Below, one piece after another: positions 43,976-51,993 of a stretch of 64,000 nucleotides of DNA. Source of the DNA: Amycolatopsis jejuensis. GTDB lineage: Bacteria; Actinomycetota; Actinomycetes; Mycobacteriales; Pseudonocardiaceae. The DNA lies in assembly GCF_000717335.1 (NCBI RefSeq), contig NZ_JNYZ01000034.1, positions 29,623-93,622 of the forward strand, given 5' to 3'. The notes under the pieces were generated by a model that worked only from the letters and a program-made list of their open reading frames with translations, had not been told where the DNA came from and ran no database searches. A program made the position numbers and the translations under genes. How positions within the stretch are numbered: position 1 is the first letter of the stretch; each line of letters starts with the position of its first letter.

Positions 43976-44884
43976 ATGGCAGTGATGACCCCCGAAAAGC
44001 CGACGTCCGCAATGCCCCGCCATGCACTGGTGCCGCAGCGCCCGTCCCGCACGGCCGTGCTCATCGCCGCCGCGGGCGGGTTCACCGTCGCCTTCGCCGT
44101 GGCCTACCTGCTCTTCGTGCGCACCGCGGGCGGGCAGCTGGCCGAGAACGGCGTCGTCCGGACGGCGCAGACCCTCCGTGGGGCCACTGTGGAATGGGCG
44201 GAGCCGCTCACCGGGCTCGACCTGGTGGCGGTACTCGGCGGGGCGGGCGTGGTGATCGTGCTGCTCGCGGTGGTCCGCCGTCGCTTCGCGCTCGGGGTGA
44301 CCGCGCTGGTGCTCTTCCTGCTGCCGCTGGCCGCCGCCCAGCTGCTCAAGATCTACCTGCTCGACCGGCCGGACATCGGCTCCGCGGGGGGCGGCCCGAG
44401 CCACAACAGCTTCCCGAGCGGGCACGTCACCGCGGCCACCGCGGTGCTGCTGGCACTGGCCGTGGTGCTGCCCGCCCGGTTCCGGACCTGGGTACTCGCC
44501 GTGGGTGCGCCCGGCGTGGCCTGGGTGGCTGCGGCGACCGTCGCGCTCAGCTGGCACCGCCTGTCGGACACCGTGGGCGGCAGCCTGCTGGTGGCCGCGG
44601 TGGTGTGTGCGGGCGCGGCGGTCGTCTCGGCCCGGCGTCCGGACGGCGGCCGGATTCCGCCGGTGGCGACCGCGGTCGCGCTGTTCGGCCCGGTTGCGGT
44701 CGTGGCCGCCGGGTACGCGGTGCTGGCGTCGGCGACCTCGGTACCGGCCCGGTTCGTCGCCGCGCTGGTGCTGGCCGCGGTGAGCTCGGTGGCGGTGGTG
44801 CTGCTCGCCGCCGGACCGCTGCGCCGGGTGAACTTCGACCCGTCCGGCGCGCGGAACCGGGTGCGCGGCGGCGACCCCCGCTAG
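43976..44884 (+). CDS. PAP2-family membrane phosphatase
   Basis: About 302 aa with roughly six membrane segments and the three PAP2 motifs: KIYLLDRP, SFPSGH and SWHRLSDTVGG. It probably dephosphorylates a lipid phosphate such as undecaprenyl diphosphate or phosphatidate at the outer face. Start is uncertain: ATG 43976, 43985 and 43931 are possible; 43976 follows GGGGA. Divergent from the two-component operon. Confidence 0.85.
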   Translation: MAVMTPEKPTSAMPRHALVPQRPSRTAVLIAAAGGFTVAFAVAYLLFVRTAGGQLAENGVVRTAQTLRGATVEWAEPLTGLDLVAVLGGAGVVIVLLAVVRRRFALGVTALVLFLLPLAAAQLLKIYLLDRPDIGSAGGGPSHNSFPSGHVTAATAVLLALAVVLPARFRTWVLAVGAPGVAWVAAATVALSWHRLSDTVGGSLLVAAVVCAGAAVVSARRPDGGRIPPVATAVALFGPVAVVAAGYAVLASATSVPARFVAALVLAAVSSVAVVLLAAGPLRRVNFDPSGARNRVRGGDPR

Positions 44885-44893
44885 GGTCGCCGC

Positions 44894-45763
44894 GTGGACG
44901 CGCGGCAGCTGGAGTACTTCCTCGCGGTGGTGGACCAGGGGAGCATGACCAAGGCCGCGCAGGCGCTGTACGTGGCCCAGCCGTCGCTGTCGCAGGCGAT
45001 CCGCGGGCTGGAACGCGATCTGGGTACCGACCTCTTCTCCCGGATCGGCCGCCGGCTCGTGCTCACGCAGGCCGGGCAGGCGCTGGTCGAACCCGCGCGG
45101 CAGGTGGTCCGCGGCCTCGCCGCGGCGCGGTCCAGCGTGGACTCGGTGGCCGGGCTGCAGGTGGGCCGGGTCGAGATCGCGGCGATGCCGTCGCAGGCCG
45201 TGGAGCCGTTGTGCGGGATGATCCGCCGCTTCACCGGCCGCCACCCGGGGATGTCGGTCGCCGTGCGGGCCGCGTTCCGGTCCGGGGAGGTGCTGGCGCA
45301 GGTCCGCAGCGGGACCACCGAGCTGGGGCTGGCCGCCGGGACCGAGCCGATCGCCGGGCCCGGCGTCGAGGTGGTACCACTGGAGCGGCAGCGGTTCGTG
45401 CTGGTCGCGCCGGGGGACACCGATCTCGCGGGCCCGGTGCGGCACACGGACCTGGCCGGACGGCGGATGATCGTGGGCCAGCCCGGCACCGGGATGCGCC
45501 GGTTCGTGGACGGGATCCGGGCGGACGGCGTCGAGCTGGTCGACGTGGTCGAAACCGAGCACCGGGAAGCGATTTTGCCGCTCGTGCTGGCCGGGGTCGG
45601 GGTCGCGGTGCTCGCCGATTCGTGGGTACCGCTGGCCGAACGCGCCGGGGCTCGCGTCCTCGCCCTCGATCCGCCCGCGTACCTGCATCTCGCCCTCGTG
45701 CACCGGTCCGGCGTGCTGACCCCGCCTGCCCGCGCGTTTCTCGCCGCGGCGCAGGAACCATAG
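44894..45763 (+). CDS. LysR-family transcriptional regulator
   Basis: A 289-aa regulator: LysR helix-turn-helix LEYFLAVVDQGSMTKAAQALYVAQPSLSQAI split over residues 6-36, then a periplasmic-binding-like effector domain with MPSQAVEPLCGMI and VLAGVGVAVLADSW. GTG start 9 nt after the PAP2 stop. It precedes the dehalogenase-like hydrolase by 60 nt in the same direction, so that gene is a possible target. Confidence 0.9.
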   Translation: MDARQLEYFLAVVDQGSMTKAAQALYVAQPSLSQAIRGLERDLGTDLFSRIGRRLVLTQAGQALVEPARQVVRGLAAARSSVDSVAGLQVGRVEIAAMPSQAVEPLCGMIRRFTGRHPGMSVAVRAAFRSGEVLAQVRSGTTELGLAAGTEPIAGPGVEVVPLERQRFVLVAPGDTDLAGPVRHTDLAGRRMIVGQPGTGMRRFVDGIRADGVELVDVVETEHREAILPLVLAGVGVAVLADSWVPLAERAGARVLALDPPAYLHLALVHRSGVLTPPARAFLAAAQEP

Positions 45764-45823
45764 GCGGAACCGATCAGCCGGGCTCGGATCCGCTCGTGGA
45801 CACGCGCCTCCGGCACTGATGAC

Positions 45824-46765
45824 ATGGGGGACATGACGAGCGTGCCGCTGCCCAGTCCGTTCCGGTCGCACACAGTGGACGCCGGCGGGGTCGGGATTCA
45901 CGCGAAAGTGGCCGGTTCCGGGCCGCCGCTGCTGCTCCTGCACGGATACCCGCAGACGCACGTGATCTGGCACCACGTCGCTCCCGCGCTGGCTGCGGAC
46001 TTCACCGTGGTCGCCGCGGACCTGCGTGGCTACGGCGACAGCGGCAAGCCCGCGCCCGGCCCGGACGACGCGGAGTACTCGAAGCGCGTGATGGCCGCCG
46101 ACCAGGTACACCTCATGCGGGACCTGGGTTTCGACCGGTTCGCGGTGGCCGGGCACGACCGCGGCGGACGCGTCGGGCACCGGATGGCGCTGGACCACCC
46201 GGACGTGGTCACCCGGCTCGCGGTGCTCGACATCGTCCCGACCCGGCACACCTTCGCGAACGCCGACGCAGCCTTCGGGCTCGGGTACTACCACTGGTTT
46301 TTCCTGGCCGCGGGCCACGGCATCCCGGAACGGCTGATCGGCGGCGACCCGGAGTTCTGGATCCGCGCGCGGATGGGCGCCCGGCACGCCGGGGGCACGC
46401 CGTTCGACCCGGCCGCCGAAGCCGAGTACGTGCGCTGTTTCTCCGACCCGGCAGCCATCGCGGCGTCCTGTTCGGACTATCGCGCGGCGGCGGGCATCGA
46501 CCTGGAACACGACGACGCCGACGCAGGCCGCCGGATCGAGGTACCGCTGCTGGCGTTGTGGGGCGAGCGCAGTTTCGTCGGCCGGAATTACGCCGTGCTC
46601 GACGTGTGGCGGGAGTACGCCGCGCAGGTTTCCGGCCGCGCGCTCGCCGCCGACCACTACCTGCCGGAGGAAGCCCCGGCCGAGGTCACCGCGGAACTGC
46701 GCACCTTCTTCACGACAGGTTCCGCACCGCGGGCAGCTTTCACGACGGGTTCCGCCGGGGCTTGA
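45824..46765 (+). CDS. Alpha/beta hydrolase, fluoroacetate dehalogenase-like
   Basis: A 313-aa alpha/beta hydrolase matching the haloacetate/fluoroacetate dehalogenase group. HGYPQTHVIWH has the oxyanion region, Asp112 in AGHDRGGRVGHR is the nucleophile with Arg113 and Arg116 placed to bind a carboxylate, Asp136 (LDIVPT) and His278 (ADHYLPEEAP) complete the triad, and His157-Trp158 (YYHWFFLA) with Tyr218 (SDYRA) match the fluoride pocket of the known enzyme. ATG 45824 or 45833 may be the start. The C-terminus carries a 10-residue duplication (FTTGSA) and overlaps the convergent pirin gene by 26 nt. Confidence 0.85.
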   Translation: MGDMTSVPLPSPFRSHTVDAGGVGIHAKVAGSGPPLLLLHGYPQTHVIWHHVAPALAADFTVVAADLRGYGDSGKPAPGPDDAEYSKRVMAADQVHLMRDLGFDRFAVAGHDRGGRVGHRMALDHPDVVTRLAVLDIVPTRHTFANADAAFGLGYYHWFFLAAGHGIPERLIGGDPEFWIRARMGARHAGGTPFDPAAEAEYVRCFSDPAAIAASCSDYRAAAGIDLEHDDADAGRRIEVPLLALWGERSFVGRNYAVLDVWREYAAQVSGRALAADHYLPEEAPAEVTAELRTFFTTGSAPRAAFTTGSAGA

Positions 46766-46782
46766 TCCGCACCGCGGGCAGC
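46709..46782. repeat. Short direct duplication at a convergent gene overlap
   Basis: TTCACGACAGGTTCCGC (46709) recurs as TTCACGACGGGTTCCGC (46739), and TCCGCACCGCGGGCAGC (46721) recurs at 46766. The duplication covers the overlapping 3' ends of the hydrolase and pirin genes. Confidence 0.7.
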
Positions 46783-47714
46783 GGGGGAGCGGGCAGCCGC
46801 GCCGGGCCGCCCGGGTACGGCTCGATGGCGCCGAACTGTGCGGATTCCGCTTCCCACGCCTCGCGGAACTCCACGATCTCGTCGTGGCTGCGCGCGACGA
46901 AGTTCCACCACATCAGGATTTCCTCGCCGAACGGCGGCCCGCCGAGCAGGATCACACGGGCCGGGGCGGATCCGGGGTTGCGCAGGTCGATCGTCCGGGC
47001 GCCGGTGCCGCGGTAGCCGAGCTGGGCCGTCTCCAGCGGGGTGCCCTCGAAGGTGATCGTGCCGGTGTCGAGGAGGACGCCGTGCTCGAACTCCGGGTCG
47101 ACCTCGAGACGGGTCTGCGAGCCCGGTTCGAGGACGATTTCCGCGCCCAGCAACGGCGTGAACGTGCGTACCGGCGACGTCTCACCCGCGAGCGTGCCCA
47201 GGAACACCCGCGCGGTGGCGCCGTCGAGGGCGGTGACCGGCGGGACGTAGTGCTGGAAGTCGCGGTCGGCGTGCCGGTGCTCGTCCGGGAGTGCGACCCA
47301 CAGCTGAACTCCGTGCAGCAGCGTCGTTTCCGGGGTCGAGACTTCCTCGTGGCAGATTCCGTGGCCGCCGGTCATGAGGTTCAGCTCGCCGGGCCGGACC
47401 ATGGCGTGCGAGCCGAGGCTGTCACGGTGCTCGATCTCTCCGGCGAACAGCCAGCTCACCGTCTGCAGCCCGGTGTGCGGATGCGGGCCGACCGACATCC
47501 CGCCGCTCTCGGCCGGGTCGACCGGGCCGTAGTGGTCGGCGAAACACCAGGCCCCGATGAGGGAGCGGGGCCGCTGCGGCAGGGTCCGGTGCACCGGCAT
47601 CGCCCGCGGCCCGCCGAGCGGCACCGACCGCGCACCGAGAACCTCGACCCGGCCCGGCGCCGCGGGGTCCCCGCCGCACGCCAGCTCGGCCGGTTCGGTC
47701 TCGACGTTGCTCAT
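46740..47714 (-). CDS. Pirin-family protein
   Basis: A 324-aa bicupin. The metal-binding N-terminal cupin has GPHPHTGLQTVSWL and GHGICHEEVST (His, His, His, Glu). A C-terminal pirin domain follows, with GGPPFGEEILMWWNFVARS. AGGAGG lies just upstream of ATG 47714. Bacterial pirins act as quercetin 2,3-dioxygenases or as metabolic regulators; no evidence here chooses between them. Confidence 0.9.
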   Translation of the reverse strand: MSNVETEPAELACGGDPAAPGRVEVLGARSVPLGGPRAMPVHRTLPQRPRSLIGAWCFADHYGPVDPAESGGMSVGPHPHTGLQTVSWLFAGEIEHRDSLGSHAMVRPGELNLMTGGHGICHEEVSTPETTLLHGVQLWVALPDEHRHADRDFQHYVPPVTALDGATARVFLGTLAGETSPVRTFTPLLGAEIVLEPGSQTRLEVDPEFEHGVLLDTGTITFEGTPLETAQLGYRGTGARTIDLRNPGSAPARVILLGGPPFGEEILMWWNFVARSHDEIVEFREAWEAESAQFGAIEPYPGGPARLPAPPLPAVRIKPRRNPS

Positions 47715-47793
47715 CGCGCCTCCTGATCTCGTTGCCCTGCCGACGATACGTCGGCCGCGGCCGGTGCGGGCCGATCTTGGAGACCGCGAGGAG

Positions 47794-48864
47794 TTACAGG
47801 ATCGGCTGGGTCGAGCGTTCCTGGCGGGCCCGGTCCTCGAAGCTGTCCCACACCTGCCGCACCAGCGCCGGGTGCGCGAGGAGGTCCAAGGCAGTGCGCG
47901 CGAGTGCCGCGCCAGTTGCCAGCAGTACCGTCCGCGCGCGCGGAGACCTGGTCGCCTCGGCGAATTCCGGCGTTCCGGCCGCATGCGCCGGGTCCAGGAG
48001 CGCGACCGACGGATGGATCGTCGGTACCCGCACGCTCAGGTCGCCCACCTCGGCGCGGCCGGGTACCGAGCCCGGCCCCGGCGGGGTGGTGAGGATTCCG
48101 CACGCGGCGAGGTGGCGGGTGAAATGCCCGGACAGCACCGGATTGTCGCGGAAATGCGTGCGCTCCGGGCCGACCCGCTCGACGTCCGCCTTCGTGCCGG
48201 TGGCCAGCGCTGCGCCGTCGGCGGCTGCGGTCACCTCGGACACCAGCCTGGTCACCACGGCCGCGGTGGGTGCGCGCAGGCCGAACTGGGCTTCGGCCAG
48301 GTCGGGGACCACGTCGGTGGACTCGCCGCCGCGGGTCACGATGCCCTGTACGACCGCGCCTGCCGGAAGCCGGGACCGCAGGGCGGCGACGGCGGTGAAG
48401 ACCTGCACGAGCCCGGCGAGCGCGTCGGTGCGGTCCTCGGGTGCCGGACCGGATCGGCCGTGCACGGTGACGCGCAGTTCAGTGCGCGCGGTGAGTGGTG
48501 CTGCCGCCCAGGTGTGTACGCCGGGCTGGAAGGTGAGGACCGCGTCGACCCCGTCGGCCGGATGGTCGGTGACCAGCAGCGACCCGGCGTCCATGACGCG
48601 CGCCGTCGCGAGCGCGGCGCCCAGCACAGCGGCAACGACCAGGTTGTGCCCCGATTCCGGCCGCCCGTCGGTGGGTGGCAGCAGCGCGACGCACGGCCGT
48701 CCGGTGCCGTACCGCGCGGTGAAGCCGTTTTCGAGGGAGACGTCGAACCCGGCTTCGGTCAGCGCCGGTCCGAGGTCCGGTGCCTGAGCGTGCGCCCAGA
48801 GCTGCTCGGCGAGCAGCCCGATCTCGTGGTCGGCCCGGTCGTGCCGGTCCTCGTCCGCCTCCAT
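47794..48864 (-). CDS. M20-family peptidase/amidohydrolase with degenerate metal site
   Basis: A 356-aa protein resembling the M20D/ACY1L2 (PM20D2, AbgB-like) group: GRPCVALLPPTDGRPESGHNLVVAA aligns with the usual YDALPxIGHACGHN region, a dimerisation domain with ELRVTVHGRSG follows, and PTIHPSVALLD lies near the C-terminus. The Cys and first metal His of GHACGHN are replaced (PESGHN), so catalytic zinc binding may be impaired. It lies 52 nt after the MarR gene in the same direction. Confidence 0.75.
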   Translation of the reverse strand: MEADEDRHDRADHEIGLLAEQLWAHAQAPDLGPALTEAGFDVSLENGFTARYGTGRPCVALLPPTDGRPESGHNLVVAAVLGAALATARVMDAGSLLVTDHPADGVDAVLTFQPGVHTWAAAPLTARTELRVTVHGRSGPAPEDRTDALAGLVQVFTAVAALRSRLPAGAVVQGIVTRGGESTDVVPDLAEAQFGLRAPTAAVVTRLVSEVTAAADGAALATGTKADVERVGPERTHFRDNPVLSGHFTRHLAACGILTTPPGPGSVPGRAEVGDLSVRVPTIHPSVALLDPAHAAGTPEFAEATRSPRARTVLLATGAALARTALDLLAHPALVRQVWDSFEDRARQERSTQPIL

Positions 48865-48916
48865 GCCGCTCAGGTACCCAGCCTGCCGCGATTCGATCCG
48901 TCCCGCCGGCGGGTAG

Positions 48917-49384
48917 TCAGTCCAGAGTGGACAGGCGTGCGGTCAGGTCCTCGGTGAACCGGGTCAGCAGCGCGCCCAGTGCCCGGCGGTCCTCGGCGGA
49001 CCAGCCGCTCAACGCGTCGGTGAACCAGCCTTCGACGACGCCGAAGTACCGCTCGATCGCGGCCGTTCCGTCGGCGGTGAGCTGGATCAGCCTGGCCCGC
49101 TGGTCGGCCGGGTCCGCGATGCGCTGCACGAGGCCGCGGCTTTCCAGGCCGTGCACCTGCCGCGTCACATGCGGCCCGACCACCTTCATCCGGTGCGCGA
49201 TCTCCCCGACCCGCAGCGGTTCGCCCGCGAGGTGCAGCACGCCGAGGATCGTGATCGCGGGCCGTTCGAGCGCCAGCCCGCTCGCCTCGAGCGCGCGCTC
49301 GACCAGCCGTCCGCGGTTCAGGGAGCTGCTCAGCTCGGTGAGCCGGGGGAGCAGCTCCCGCAGCAGCGAGGGATCGGACGGCAT
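48917..49384 (-). CDS. MarR-family transcriptional regulator
   Basis: A 155-aa MarR protein. The winged helix is EPLRVGEIAHRMKVVGPHVTRQVHGLESRGLVQR with wing DPADQRARLIQLTADG. Divergent from an FAD monooxygenase gene, with two palindromes (49403 and 49443) in between, the nearer one 19 nt from its own start. It probably represses both genes until an aromatic or antibiotic ligand is bound. Confidence 0.9.
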   Translation of the reverse strand: MPSDPSLLRELLPRLTELSSSLNRGRLVERALEASGLALERPAITILGVLHLAGEPLRVGEIAHRMKVVGPHVTRQVHGLESRGLVQRIADPADQRARLIQLTADGTAAIERYFGVVEGWFTDALSGWSAEDRRALGALLTRFTEDLTARLSTLD

Positions 49385-49402
49385 CGCGGGCTCCTTGAAT
49401 AG

Positions 49403-49459
49403 ATACCTAAGTTAGGTATACAGTTGGGTCGTTCGGAAAAGGATACCTAAGGTAGGCAT
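49403..49459. promoter_or_regulatory. Two MarR operators
   Basis: ATACCTAAGTTAGGTAT (49403-49419) is a perfect palindrome around its central base. ATACCTAAGGTAGGCAT (49443-49459) is a close second copy exactly 40 nt away, on the same face of the helix for about four turns. They cover the divergent promoters of the MarR and monooxygenase genes. Confidence 0.85.
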
Positions 49460-49488
49460 CTATCGCCTGCCGGGGAAAGGGGAGAACC

Positions 49489-50673
49489 ATGAGCAGGAGC
49501 GTGCTGATCTCGGGGGCGAGCATTGCGGGCCCGGCGCTGGCGTATTGGCTGAGCCGGTACGGCTTCACGGTCACCGTGGTGGAGAAGGCGTCCGCGGTGC
49601 GGGGCGGCGGGTACCCGATCGACGCGCGCGGGCCGGCAGTCGAGGTGCTGCGGCGGATGGGGTTGCTGGAGGCGGCGCGGGAACGGCATGTCGCGACTCG
49701 CCGGATCACGTTCCTCGACGCCGGTGGCGCGCAGCTGGCGCAGATCGAGCCGGAGGAGCTGACCGGCGGTGTGGCCGGACAGGACATCGAGCTGCGCCGC
49801 GGCGACCTCACCGACCTGCTGTACGGTGCGGTCCGCGACGAGGCCGAGTTCCGGTTCGGCGATTCGATCACGACGCTCGACGACCACGGCGACGGCGTGG
49901 ACGTGACGTTCCGCAGCGGCCTGCGCCGCACATTCGACCTGGTGATCGGTGCCGACGGGCTGCACTCCAACACTCGCACGCTCGTCTTCGGCCCGGAGAA
50001 GCAGTTCCACCACTACCTCGGCTACTGCTTTGCCGGATTCACTGCGCCGAATTACCTCGGGCTGTCGCACGAAGCGGTCACCTGGACCGTCGCAGGCCGT
50101 ACCGCGACGCTGTACGCCACCGACGACAGCGAACGCATGCACGGATTCCTGTCCTTCAGCCGCGAAGATGCTCCGCTGCACGCCTTCGCCGATCCGGCCG
50201 CGCAGCGCGACCTCGTCGCGAGTTACTTCACCGGCGACGGCTGGGAGGTGCCGCGGCTCGTCGAAACCATGCGTTCCGCCGACGACCTGTTCTTCGACGT
50301 CGTCAGCCAGATCCGGATGCCGGTGTGGTCGAAGGGCCGGGTGGTCCTGGCCGGGGATGCCGCGCACGCGACGTCGTTCCTGTCCGGCCAGGGTTCCAGT
50401 CTTGCGCTCATCGGCGCGTACCTGCTGGCGTACGAGCTGGCCGACGCGGAGCACCCGGCTGCCTTCGCGGCGTACGACCGGCGGGCACGGGAATTCATGA
50501 CGCGCAACCAAGATCTTGCTCCGGCGGGGGCGCTGATGCTTTCGCCGCGCACCGAGGAGGAACTGGCGGCGCGCAACGCTGCGCTGCGCGACCCGGACGG
50601 GCTGCCCGCCGAGACGAGCCGCGAGGTCCACTCGAACCTGACCCTGCCGCCGGAGCGCGTCGTCACCGGATAA
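49489..50673 (+). CDS. FAD-dependent aromatic monooxygenase
   Basis: A 394-aa group A flavin monooxygenase. The FAD motif at the N-terminus is ISGASIAGPALAYWLSRYGF, followed by VEKASAVRGGGYPIDARG; DLVIGADGLHSNTR is the DG motif and VVLAGDAAHATSFLSGQGSSLAL the GD motif. GGGGAGA precedes the ATG. Similar proteins hydroxylate phenolics or inactivate tetracycline or rifamycin-type antibiotics. MarR control fits detoxification. Substrate unknown. Confidence 0.92.
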   Translation: MSRSVLISGASIAGPALAYWLSRYGFTVTVVEKASAVRGGGYPIDARGPAVEVLRRMGLLEAARERHVATRRITFLDAGGAQLAQIEPEELTGGVAGQDIELRRGDLTDLLYGAVRDEAEFRFGDSITTLDDHGDGVDVTFRSGLRRTFDLVIGADGLHSNTRTLVFGPEKQFHHYLGYCFAGFTAPNYLGLSHEAVTWTVAGRTATLYATDDSERMHGFLSFSREDAPLHAFADPAAQRDLVASYFTGDGWEVPRLVETMRSADDLFFDVVSQIRMPVWSKGRVVLAGDAAHATSFLSGQGSSLALIGAYLLAYELADAEHPAAFAAYDRRAREFMTRNQDLAPAGALMLSPRTEEELAARNAALRDPDGLPAETSREVHSNLTLPPERVVTG

Positions 50674-50787
50674 ACCGCTGGTGTACAAGGGATGCATCGT
50701 GCCGGTGAGCGGGACCATTCCGGCTCGCCGCGCGATGTTTCCCTGGTGTCCCTTCAGCTTCCCGCGCGGCGGTGCCACCATCCCGGC

Positions 50788-51549
50788 ATGAGGAAACTCC
50801 AGCGGGTCGTGACGGTGCTCGCGGGCGCCGCGTTGCTGTTCCCGGTTTCGGTGGCCTACGCCGATCCGCCGCACAACCTGCCGCAGAACGCCGGTGGGTA
50901 CGAGCTGTCCTTCTCGCCCGCCTACGACTACGACGGCGACGGCTGCTACGCCACGCCCGCGATCGGCCCGGACGGCACGCTCGCGCCGGGGCTCAAGACG
51001 TCCGGCGCGGTCAACGGGAACTGCCACGACCGCTCCGACCTAGACAACTCCCAGACCTACTCCCGTTCCACCTGCAACCACGGCTGGTGCGCGGTCGTGT
51101 ACGCCAGCTATTTCGAGAAGGACCAGGCGGTGGACGGCAGCGGGCTCGGCGGGCACCGGCACGACTGGGAGCACGTGATCTCGTGGATCGACCAGGCGTC
51201 CGACCGGGTCGAGTACGTGACCACCACGCAGCACTCGTCGCAGGTCACCTACCCGCGCACGCAGGTCGCCTTCGACGGCGCGCATCCGAAGGTCGTCTAC
51301 CACAAGGACGGCCTGAGCACGCACTTCTTCCGCCTGGCCGACGCCCACGACGAACCGCCGGAGAACCACTACCACACGTGGCGCTACCCGCCGCTGGTCG
51401 GCTGGGACGGCTGGCCGTCCACCGCCCTGCGCGACCGCCTGATGACCGCCGACTTCGGCGCTGCCACGATCAAGATCAACGAAGGCCGCTACCAGGAGCT
51501 GCTGGGGAAAGCCAAGCCGGCGGGCATCCCGTTCGACCCACGCGGGTAG
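50788..51549 (+). CDS. Secreted Nep1-like (NPP1 family) protein
   Basis: A 253-aa exported protein. Signal peptide MRKLQRVVTVLAGAALLFPV then AYA cleavage near residue 25. The mature part carries the diagnostic heptapeptide GHRHDWE at 122-128 and paired cysteines (CYATPAIG, NGNCHD, STCNHGWC). NPP1/NLP proteins are best known as plant cytolysins from fungi, oomycetes and some bacteria; bacterial copies also occur in saprophytes. The Ca-binding acidic and His residues of the heptapeptide are intact, so the fold should be functional. Confidence 0.9.
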   Translation: MRKLQRVVTVLAGAALLFPVSVAYADPPHNLPQNAGGYELSFSPAYDYDGDGCYATPAIGPDGTLAPGLKTSGAVNGNCHDRSDLDNSQTYSRSTCNHGWCAVVYASYFEKDQAVDGSGLGGHRHDWEHVISWIDQASDRVEYVTTTQHSSQVTYPRTQVAFDGAHPKVVYHKDGLSTHFFRLADAHDEPPENHYHTWRYPPLVGWDGWPSTALRDRLMTADFGAATIKINEGRYQELLGKAKPAGIPFDPRG

Positions 51550-51665
51550 CGGTGCGCTTCCGCTCCCGGGGAATCCGGACGGACGGGCAGATCCCGCCCA
51601 GCGGACGGTAATCGGGCCCTACGGTATGAACCGGAAGCAGCGTCCCCCGATGATCGGAGTGCTGG

Positions 51666-51905
51666 GTGGTTCGGAAGCTGATTGTCTCGGCCGGGATTGT
51701 TCTCGGGGCGAGTGCGGGAGTCGTCGTTCCGGGAGTGGCATCGGCGGCTCCGGCTACGACCGCGAAGTACGTTCCGGTGAAGATGTACGACTACGAGAAG
51801 TCCTGCCTTGCCGATCAGGCGCTCCGGAATCTGGGCAGGAAGACCCCGGAACGCTCGGTGTGCCGCCCCTCCGGGAGCAAGTGGATTCTCTGGGTCGACA
51901 TGTGA
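51666..51905 (+). CDS. Small secreted protein (79 aa)
   Basis: A 79-aa protein with a clear signal peptide (RKLIVSAGIVLGASAGVVVP, cleavage around ASA-AP near residue 28). The mature 50 residues hold two cysteines (KSCLADQ, RSVCRPSG) that could form a disulfide, and end in KWILWVDM. GTG start with GGAG nearby. No family recognised. Confidence 0.6.
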   Translation: MVRKLIVSAGIVLGASAGVVVPGVASAAPATTAKYVPVKMYDYEKSCLADQALRNLGRKTPERSVCRPSGSKWILWVDM

Positions 51906-51993
51906 GCCTGCCAGGATTGATGCCGTTTCCGCATGAGTGAGGCGGGCGGCTGGTATTGGACGGGTCTCAATCGGGCCGGGAATAGTGTCCCGT

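Noticed and set aside
43184..46657. Minus-strand open frame upstream of the response regulator
   Set aside because: Only the last 226 codons are the regulator; the rest is antisense to PAP2, LysR and hydrolase genes with no domain.
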